NCBI GenBank assembly: GCA_020027805.1
Contig: JAHKKQ010000024.1
Coordinates: 1-19,855 of the forward strand
DNA: 19,855 nucleotides
Source of the DNA: Candidatus Dadabacteria bacterium
GTDB taxonomy: Bacteria; Desulfobacterota_D; UBA1144; Nemesobacterales; UBA2774
Direction: 5' to 3'
The translations under genes and the position numbers were made by a program. The notes under the pieces are model-generated. The model was not told where the DNA came from. It saw nothing but the letters and a program-made list of their open reading frames with translations, and ran no database searches. Positions 14,326 through 19,855 of this stretch are shown here, piece after piece. Within the stretch, counting starts at the first letter, position 1, and every line of letters begins with the position of its first letter.

Positions 14326-15783
14326 TCATTCGAGCGTGACGCTCATGTCGTATTTTATAGGCGAGGTCTTTCCGGGAAAGCTCGCGGGCTCAACCAGAAC
14401 GTAGACCACCTCCTGCTCTTCCGGTGCGGTCCATAAGAGTCTCGTGATCGCGCCTGCGTTAGCCGAGGACTTCTGAGCGACGATCACACGGTCCTGATCG
14501 AGGACGGTTATGTTAAACCCGGTATCCGTAGCAGGCGTTATCTTGATGCTCAGCTTCTGCTCCGATTTCATCGGCAATGAGAAGTAGTCCTTCTTGTCGT
14601 AGCCCCATTCGGCGGACAGATACCCGGCGTATTTCCCGGGCTCCATTTCCATGACCTTATCGAAGATATCCCCCGCGTCGGTCGTGCCTCCCAAATCATA
14701 GTTATCCTCGACCTTTATGTAGTATGCCGTTCCTACCGGGGTCGGGTCGTATTCGTTCCCGGCGCTGAAATAGTAAGTGTATTCGTCCTTCTCCGAATTC
14801 GTCATCCAGCTTATGGTCTTCAGGATGCCCTCGCTTCCTATAATATTCTCGTGGACCACGAGGTTCCCCGTCTCGTTATAGATACCGACCCCGGCGTAAG
14901 GGTTCTCGCTGTCGGGCGTACGGACTCCTACGCTAAGCGTCTGTCCGGCTTTCAGCTTGAGTGAGAAATACTCCCTCGCGTTCTTTGCAATCGCGTGGTC
15001 CGTCTCATAATCACCCGGTTCGACGGGCACGGCGGTCTCGGGCCCGTCCCCTCCCTTGGGGAGGATCTTCAGCTTTGACACGGCCGGGGCTTCCACGGCC
15101 TGAGCGACGACTTCCTCTTTTACTTCGGTCAGGGCCTGCTTCAGCTGATCCGCGTTGTTGGCGGTGTAATATCTCCCTCCTCCGGCATCGGCTATACAGC
15201 TCAGCTGCTCTTTTTCTTTCTGGCCGACATCGAAACCGACGACGTGCACCTTAACGTTGATGCCCTTTTCCCTCAGGTCTTTTACATAAGTGCAGGCGTT
15301 CCCTTCGCAGGTCTCTTCCCCGTCGCTCACCAAAATAATTGTAGTCTGGTCTTCCGAAGCGCTCAGTTTCTCCCCGGCCATCGAGAGAGATTTAGCGATA
15401 GGGGTCTTTCCTTTGGGCTGTAAGGAGTTTATCTTGTCGATGAGGGCCTGCTTGTTGATCGTGCCGACCTCGACCATAGTCTCAATGTCGTCGCAATCCC
15501 CTTTACTCCGGTGCCCGTAGACCTCGAGGCCCACGTTCACGTTGTCGGGCAGGCCGTCGATCAGGTCCGTCATGACCCCTTTAGCAACGTCCATCTTGGC
15601 TTTACCGTCTATCTGCCCCGCCATGCTCCCCGAAGCGTCGAGTATAAATAGGAGATTGGTACCCGACGACCCTCCCGCGGATTGCGCAAGGGAGGTATCG
15701 GCGTTTAGGACCATAAAAATTATTAGTGCCGGCAGGACTATCCCGTATGTCATTTTTGAAATACCAGCAATATATTTCCGCAT
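14326..15783 (-). CDS. Secreted von Willebrand factor A domain protein with two pre-peptidase-like C-terminal domains
   Basis: A 485-residue exported protein. A signal peptide occupies residues 1-33 (charged start, hydrophobic core around 11-27, cleavage probably after TSLA). The vWA domain (about 43-235) has a complete metal-ion-dependent adhesion site: Asp49-Ser51-Ser53 in LDASGSM, Thr127 in GKTPIA, and Asp154 in LVSDGEE. Paired cysteines (97 with 159/164, and one in SCIADAG) suit a periplasmic or extracellular location. Residues 250-485 form two beta-sandwich units resembling pre-peptidase C-terminal domains (REYFSLKLKAGQTLSVGV and KKDYFSLPMKSEQKLSIKI). The role is likely protein or surface binding; no partner is evident. 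I prefer the ATG at 15783 (MRKYIAG) because AAAGGAGG nearly touches the ATG at 15792 but stands 10 bases from this one. Confidence 0.85.
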   Translation of the reverse strand: MRKYIAGISKMTYGIVLPALIIFMVLNADTSLAQSAGGSSGTNLLFILDASGSMAGQIDGKAKMDVAKGVMTDLIDGLPDNVNVGLEVYGHRSKGDCDDIETMVEVGTINKQALIDKINSLQPKGKTPIAKSLSMAGEKLSASEDQTTIILVSDGEETCEGNACTYVKDLREKGINVKVHVVGFDVGQKEKEQLSCIADAGGGRYYTANNADQLKQALTEVKEEVVAQAVEAPAVSKLKILPKGGDGPETAVPVEPGDYETDHAIAKNAREYFSLKLKAGQTLSVGVRTPDSENPYAGVGIYNETGNLVVHENIIGSEGILKTISWMTNSEKDEYTYYFSAGNEYDPTPVGTAYYIKVEDNYDLGGTTDAGDIFDKVMEMEPGKYAGYLSAEWGYDKKDYFSLPMKSEQKLSIKITPATDTGFNITVLDQDRVIVAQKSSANAGAITRLLWTAPEEQEVVYVLVEPASFPGKTSPIKYDMSVTLE

Positions 15784-15828
15784 ACCAAACATGCCTCCTT
15801 TGGTTTATAGCATATACATCTATGTCGA

Positions 15829-15872
15829 GGTATAGGCTTGTTTTGACAAAATGTCAATAGACCCTATATGAT
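15829..15872. promoter_or_regulatory. Overlapping divergent promoters sharing one palindromic -35 region
   Basis: The perfect palindrome TTGACAAAATGTCAA (15843-15857) supplies a consensus TTGACA on each strand. Rightward, TTGACA (15843-15848) is followed after 18 bases by TATGAT (15867-15872), pointing to the DUF486 gene. Leftward, TTGACA (15857-15852) is followed after 17 bases by TATACC (15834-15829), pointing to the vWA gene. The two promoters cannot easily be occupied at once. Confidence 0.65.
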
Positions 15873-15982
15873 TTATTGAATGATTCTAGTGTGTTGTCAC
15901 TGTTATTGAATATTCCGAAACCGGGGAGCACGGGAGCCGGGCACCCTGCCCCGCCAACGCACTACTCGAGGAGACCCTACTC

Positions 15983-16309
15983 ATGATTACCATCGTGCCT
16001 TTGATTTTCTCGAACATGTTCATGACCTTCGCCTGGTACGGGCATCTGAAGTTCAGGTACCTGCCGCTCTGGGAAGTCATTATCATAAGCTGGCTCATAG
16101 CGTTTGCCGAGTACTGATTCCAGGTCCCCGCTAACAGGTGGGGCTATGGGCAGTTCACCGCAGTCGAGCTGAAAACGATCCAGGAGGTTATTTCGCTGAG
16201 CGTATTTTCCATTTTCAGCGTGCTCTATCCGAACGAGCAGATGAGGTGGAACTACATACTGGGCTTCGCGCTTCTTGCCGCGGGGGCTTATTTCATATTC
16301 AGAAAGTGA
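15983..16309 (+). pseudogene. DUF486 (DMT-like) small membrane protein gene with one in-frame TGA
   Basis: One frame reads 44 residues, a TGA at 16115-16117, then 63 more residues to a final TGA, giving about 108 residues, the usual family size. The motifs are clear on both sides: SNMFMTFAWYGHLKF (10-24), then EY-TGA-FQVPANRWGYGQF, LKTIQEVISL, RWNYILGFALL and AYFIFRK. Four hydrophobic helices (about 3-19, 29-44, 68-84, 90-107) match the DMT/EamA-like four-helix topology. As I recall the family, the residue before FQVPANR is commonly cysteine, so TGA stands for TGC or TGT. The reading frame is otherwise intact. GAGGAG lies 9 bases before the ATG. Options are a recent pseudogene, a base error, or selenocysteine; a hairpin (16126-16143) follows the TGA. 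Other genes here end normally in TGA, so the codon is not globally reassigned. Confidence 0.7.
16126..16143 (+). other. Hairpin just downstream of the in-frame TGA
   Basis: CCCCGC (16126-16131) pairs with GTGGGG (16138-16143) around the loop TAACAG. The stem starts 8 bases and the loop 14 bases after the TGA. This is the place a bacterial selenocysteine insertion element would occupy, though slightly closer than in E. coli fdhF and without a G at the start of the loop. Confidence 0.3.
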
Positions 16310-16366
16310 TTCTGCAAGCGCACCGCTATTTGTACGCAACACCCATTTCAAAGTAAAATTGAGGCA

Positions 16367-16371
16367 GGGAG
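16367..16371 (+). promoter_or_regulatory. Ribosome binding site pointing to an ATC start codon
   Basis: GGGAG followed by TAAAAAA and then ATC-GAG-CAA. It is the only Shine-Dalgarno-like sequence between the DUF486 stop and the conserved part of the acyl-CoA synthetase, which is why the start is placed at 16379. Confidence 0.5.
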
Positions 16372-16378
16372 TAAAAAA

Positions 16379-18079
16379 ATCGAGCAAAACCTCAAGAAGA
16401 AATTTTCAAAGCCTTTAAAGAAAATCCCGACCTTCAGGGAGAGCCTGGGGATATCCACGCTTCCCGGGCTTATCGAATTCAGCACGGACAGGTATCCGGA
16501 TAACATTGCCTACCGCACTCCGAGAGGAAACACCCTGTATGAGCTCACATACGGAAGGGTGATGGAATACGTAAAGAAATTTGCGAGATACATGAAAGAG
16601 CTCGGCATCGGGAAAGGGGACCACGTGGCTATACTCGGGGAGAACAGGCCCGAGTGGGGCATATCGCTTTTCGCCGTTTCCTGGATAGGGGCAGTCGCGA
16701 TTCCGCTCGACGCGCGCGCCGCTCCCGACAGCCACAAATTCATATTGTCTTTCTCGTCCGCAAAAGCGGTTATCGTTTCGGGCTCATTCTATAACGCCAT
16801 CCTTTCAATTGCACCGGATTTAAAGGACATGACGAATATCATCCCTATGGACAATATCGAGGACATCTGCGGCAGATACGCGTCGGGGCAGGCTGCGGAG
16901 AACGTCGACCCGGACAGCCTCCTCGAAATCCTCTTCACCTCGGGGACCACGGGAGACCCTAAAGGCGTAATGCTCAGCCACCGGAACATAACGTCGAACG
17001 TCGACGATGTACACAGAACGATAAACTACGGCCCCCGGGACAGGGCGTTTTCCATACTGCCCGTGCACCATTCGTATGAATGCACGGGGGGGCTTATCGC
17101 CACTTTCGGCAGCGGGATGAGCGTCTTTTACGGGAGGGGGTTAAAGCCGAGGGACCTCCTCCAGGACATGAAGCTCGCCAAACCGACCGTCTGGCTCTGC
17201 GCGCCGCTCATACTTGAAAAGCTTTATCTGAGAATCCATAAAGAGGTGTCCGGTCAAAAGGGGATAAAGGGATTCCTGTCGAACGTAATGCCCAGCGGCT
17301 TGATAAAAAGAAAGATCAGACAGAGCCTCGGCCTGGACGATATAAGGCTTATCGTGTCCGGAGGCGCGGCGCTGCCCGGCTGGGTATCTTCAGGGCTTTT
17401 TGATTACGGGCTCGAGGTAATCGAGGGCTACGGCCTGTCGGAAGCCTCCCCTCTCATAACGGTAAACCCGCCCTCTGACCCCAGGCCCGGAAGCATCGGG
17501 ATGGTGATACCGAGCAACGACGTCGAAATAAGGGACATAGACAGCGAGGGGAACGGAGAGATTGCCGCTAAAGGGCCCAATATCATGATCGGGTATTACA
17601 AAAACAAATCGGCTACGGACGAGACTATAACCCGGGACGGGTGGCTGCTCACGGGCGACATAGGTTATTTCGACGAGGACGGATACCTGTATATAACAGG
17701 AAGGAAGAAATTCGTAATAGTCACGAGGGGAGGAAAAAATGTATTTCCCGAAGAAATAGAGGAGAAGCTAATGAAATCCCCGCTCATAGAAGAAGCCCTC
17801 GTTTTTAGTCCGGACGACGTCGATATACAGGCTCTCATATACCCGCAGATGGAGGAAGCCCAAAAAAAGCTCGAGCAGACGGGTGAGCAAATCACGCCGG
17901 AAAATTTATGGGAGCTGATAAGGAGCGAAGTCAGAAAGACAAACGGGGAGCTCGAGGCATACAAGAAGGTCAGGCACTTCGCGCTCAGACTCGAAGAGTT
18001 CCCTAAAACCACTACCCGCAAAATAAAACGCTATCTCTTCCGGAACTTACGCCTTACTCAGGATACCAGGATATTGTAA
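16379..18079 (+). CDS. Long-chain acyl-CoA synthetase / AMP-dependent ligase (ANL superfamily)
   Basis: An enzyme of about 566 residues that activates a fatty acid with ATP and joins it to CoA. The motifs are complete: phosphate loop FTSGTTGDPKG (about 186-196), EGYGLSEASP (349-358), adenosine-binding LLTGDIGYFDEDG (423-435), GRKKFVIVTRGGKNVFPEEIE (441-461), and the C-terminal lysine region PKTTTRKIKRYLF (catalytic lysine near 548). The insert GLIKRKIRQSLG and the FadD15/LC-FACS-like C-terminus suggest a long acyl substrate. The first ATG in frame is at 16559, but clearly coding sequence precedes it (FRESLGISTLPGLIEF, RYPDNIAYRTPRGNT). Upstream there is no ATG, GTG or TTG in frame. A good ribosome site GGGAG (16367-16371) stands 7 bases before ATC at 16379, so that is the likely start or a mutated or miscalled ATG. 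The frame is free of stops back to the DUF486 stop. Confidence 0.88.
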   Translation: MEQNLKKKFSKPLKKIPTFRESLGISTLPGLIEFSTDRYPDNIAYRTPRGNTLYELTYGRVMEYVKKFARYMKELGIGKGDHVAILGENRPEWGISLFAVSWIGAVAIPLDARAAPDSHKFILSFSSAKAVIVSGSFYNAILSIAPDLKDMTNIIPMDNIEDICGRYASGQAAENVDPDSLLEILFTSGTTGDPKGVMLSHRNITSNVDDVHRTINYGPRDRAFSILPVHHSYECTGGLIATFGSGMSVFYGRGLKPRDLLQDMKLAKPTVWLCAPLILEKLYLRIHKEVSGQKGIKGFLSNVMPSGLIKRKIRQSLGLDDIRLIVSGGAALPGWVSSGLFDYGLEVIEGYGLSEASPLITVNPPSDPRPGSIGMVIPSNDVEIRDIDSEGNGEIAAKGPNIMIGYYKNKSATDETITRDGWLLTGDIGYFDEDGYLYITGRKKFVIVTRGGKNVFPEEIEEKLMKSPLIEEALVFSPDDVDIQALIYPQMEEAQKKLEQTGEQITPENLWELIRSEVRKTNGELEAYKKVRHFALRLEEFPKTTTRKIKRYLFRNLRLTQDTRIL

Positions 18080-18131
18080 ATACCGGTTTAAATTAATACT
18101 ATTCGGGATAGCCAATATATAAGTTTGGCAT

Positions 18132-18238
18132 TATAATAAAAGTACCGAATTAACTGAAATTTTATTCACATGTACTGAAATTTCAGCTATTCTTGATCGG
18201 GTCGGGGTTATGTAAAACGGGCCGAACACTAATTCGGC
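18132..18238 (+). promoter_or_regulatory. Upstream region of the L,D-transpeptidase: consensus -10, repeated box and hairpin
   Basis: TATAAT (18132-18137) is a perfect -10 but has no good -35. Below it, ACTGAAATTT occurs twice (18153-18162 and 18174-18183), exactly 21 bases or two helical turns apart; the second copy extends to the palindrome CTGAAATTTCAG (18175-18186). A hairpin GCCGAA/TTCGGC (18221-18238) lies 19 bases before the ATG. These look like operator and leader elements, but the regulator is unknown. Confidence 0.35.
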
Positions 18239-18257
18239 TCAAATCTGATAATCGGAA

Positions 18258-19855
18258 ATGAAGAATATGGCGTTATTCAGAGGAAAAAGACTGACGGCAG
18301 TCTTGGTTGCGCTCGCATTGTCGGGAGCAATTGCGGCGGGCTGCATCCAGCCGGGGCAGGAAAAGACGTCTAACAATACAGGCGTTTCCTCTCCCCAGTC
18401 CCCCGATACGCTGCTCAGTCTTGTAAGCGGCATCATAAGACAGAGAGTGGACAACCCGGAGACCCCAAAATCCATCGTCATCAACAATGACAGCGTAAAA
18501 TTATCCGGCTCGTTACCTGCCCTGTACCGAAACCTTAATTACCAGCCGATCTGGGTGGGGGACAAGGGGCCGAAGCCCGAGTGCGGTGATATGGTAGAGG
18601 CCGTTCAAAACAGCTACAAGGAAGGCCTTAACCCCGATAACTACAATCTGAAAGAGATCGATTACACACTTTCGAGAATAAAGGCGTTAAGCGGGTCGGG
18701 GAAATTACCCACTCCCGAATTACTTGCGGAGCTCGACATCCTGCTCTCGAACTCGTTCCTTAAATATGCGAGCAACCTTCTTTACGGACAAATAAACCCC
18801 GAACAAATCGACCTCGAGCTCGTATACGGGGAGAAACCCGTAGACCTTAACGGGCTGCTGGTCGCGGCGGTAAACGAAAACAAGGTCGACGAAACGCTCA
18901 GCAGCCTGCTTCCGGATTATCCGGTTTACGGCAGACTGAAAAACGTTCTCGTCGATTATAGAGAATACGAAGCCGAAGGCGGATGGAAACCCATACCCGC
19001 GGGCCCGAAATTGAGGAAAGGATCGAGAGGCGAGAGAGTCACCGCGCTTAAAGAAAGGCTGGCCGTGACAGGAGAGCTCGACGGCTCCGCTGCGGGGGGC
19101 GACGTCTTCGATGAGACGCTCGAGCAGGCGGTGAGGAAATATCAGGAAACGAACGGACTATACCTGGACGGAGTCGCCGGGGATTCGACTATCGAATCGC
19201 TGAACGTTCCGGCTGCAGAGCGCGTGAATCAGATTGAGCTGACGCTCGAGCGCTGGCGCATATTGCCGAGGAGCCTCGGAACGAAATTCGTGCTCGTCAA
19301 CATAGCTAACTACCACCTCTATGCCGTTGAAAACAATAAAGACGCCGTAAGCATGAGAATCGTGGTGGGTAAGCCCAAGTGGAACACGCCTATTTTCAGC
19401 GAGCAGATGACTCACATCGTTTTCAACCCTTATTGGAATATTCCGCCCAGCATTTTCAAGGACGACATAGCGCCGCTGATTAAGTCCGACCCCGAATACA
19501 TGGCTAACAGGAACATAGAGGCCGTGGGACTCGAAATGGAGCAGACGGAAAGCGTGGACGAAACCGAAATAGCCTCAGCCAAGGAAGAATATCTGTCCAA
19601 AGTGCTTACCGGTAATTACAGACTCCGTCAGAACCCGGGTCCATCCAACCCGCTCGGCAGGGTGAAATTCCTTTTCCCAAACAAGCACTCGGTATACCTC
19701 CACGATACCCCGAACAGGGGATATTTCCAGAGGTCCCAGAGGAATTTCAGCCACGGGTGCATAAGGGTGGAAAAACCGGTCGAGCTCGCGGAGTTCGTGC
19801 TGACTTCAGACCCGGGGTGGACGGATGAGAGAATAGAATCGGCAATTAGAAGGGG
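18258..19855 (+). CDS. L,D-transpeptidase lipoprotein, YcbB/LdtD type; cut by right window edge
   Basis: At least 532 residues, open at the right end. Residues 1-28 are a lipoprotein signal (KR near the start, hydrophobic VLVALALSGAIAAG) with lipobox AAGC, Cys29 becoming the lipidated residue, so the protein is membrane-anchored in the cell envelope. Residues 60-245 are the scaffold domain of long LdtD-type enzymes (LYRNLNYQPIWV, SYKEGLNPDNYNL). Residues 251-315 form a peptidoglycan-binding domain (KLRKGSRGERVTALKERL and VRKYQETNGLYLDGVAG). The YkuD catalytic domain starts near 348 (KFVLVNIANYHLYAVE) and has YLHDTPNRGYF and SHGCIRVE, with nucleophile Cys501. Such enzymes make 3-3 crosslinks between peptidoglycan stems and give beta-lactam bypass in E. 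coli. The ATG at 18258 has only weak GGAA upstream; an ATG three codons later is possible. Confidence 0.93.
   Translation, partial: MKNMALFRGKRLTAVLVALALSGAIAAGCIQPGQEKTSNNTGVSSPQSPDTLLSLVSGIIRQRVDNPETPKSIVINNDSVKLSGSLPALYRNLNYQPIWVGDKGPKPECGDMVEAVQNSYKEGLNPDNYNLKEIDYTLSRIKALSGSGKLPTPELLAELDILLSNSFLKYASNLLYGQINPEQIDLELVYGEKPVDLNGLLVAAVNENKVDETLSSLLPDYPVYGRLKNVLVDYREYEAEGGWKPIPAGPKLRKGSRGERVTALKERLAVTGELDGSAAGGDVFDETLEQAVRKYQETNGLYLDGVAGDSTIESLNVPAAERVNQIELTLERWRILPRSLGTKFVLVNIANYHLYAVENNKDAVSMRIVVGKPKWNTPIFSEQMTHIVFNPYWNIPPSIFKDDIAPLIKSDPEYMANRNIEAVGLEMEQTESVDETEIASAKEEYLSKVLTGNYRLRQNPGPSNPLGRVKFLFPNKHSVYLHDTPNRGYFQRSQRNFSHGCIRVEKPVELAEFVLTSDPGWTDERIESAIRR

Noticed and set aside
15983..16309. 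TGA reassigned to an amino acid throughout the genome
   Set aside because: The chelatase, the polyketide synthase (with its ATGA overlap) and the methyltransferase all end at TGA at the expected family length, so TGA is a normal stop in this organism.
18111..18129. GCCAA/TTGGC hairpin after the acyl-CoA synthetase as a terminator
   Set aside because: Five pairs only and followed by ATTATAATAA rather than a T run.

Overview
This window looks like a chromosomal stretch from a free-living Gram-negative bacterium of moderate GC content. Evidence for a Gram-negative is a lipoprotein L,D-transpeptidase of the YcbB/LdtD type, a long-form SppA, a PhaR-type regulator and secreted proteins with signal peptides. 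Codon use is fairly uniform across the core genes (frequent ATA, AGG and GGG). Affiliation near the deltaproteobacterial or candidate-phylum lineages is only an impression. No tRNA, rRNA, CRISPR array or intact insertion sequence was seen.

Layout. 1-2910: the 3' end of der (+), a family-4 glycosyltransferase (-), a 5'-truncated secreted-protein fragment (+) abutting the glycosyltransferase start, and phaR (-). 3045-7218: ilvE (+), then sppA and pepA (both -). 7219-11392: an accessory-looking block with two closely related small ArsR-type repressors flanking a type III polyketide synthase, an isoprenylcysteine-methyltransferase-like enzyme overlapping it by 4 bases, a 766-base AT-rich stretch without a convincing gene, and a DoxX membrane protein. 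11660-14208: a PepT-like M20 peptidase, a small CbiX/SirB-type chelatase and a HAD hydrolase; the last two are separated by a tandem 84-base repeat whose copies begin and end with perfect 15-base palindromes. 14326-15783: a secreted vWA protein (-). 15983-18079: a DUF486 membrane-protein gene interrupted by one in-frame TGA, then a long-chain acyl-CoA synthetase with no ordinary start codon. 18258-end: an L,D-transpeptidase lipoprotein running off the right edge.

How the genes work together. The polyketide synthase and methyltransferase form a two-gene operon matching the known bpsA-bpsB arrangement of Bacillus, which makes alkylpyrones and methylates them. The flanking ArsR paralogues and a palindrome just upstream suggest repressible control of a small lipid-polyketide pathway. 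Most other genes are housekeeping: branched-chain amino acid transamination, peptide turnover, cell-wall crosslinking and fatty-acid activation.

Points most worth checking: the TGA in DUF486, at a position I recall as usually cysteine (selenocysteine, pseudogene or base error); the missing start codon of the acyl-CoA synthetase 260 bases downstream; the palindrome-bounded tandem repeat, which duplicates the stop of one gene and the start of the next; and a divergent promoter in which one palindrome supplies the -35 box in both directions.
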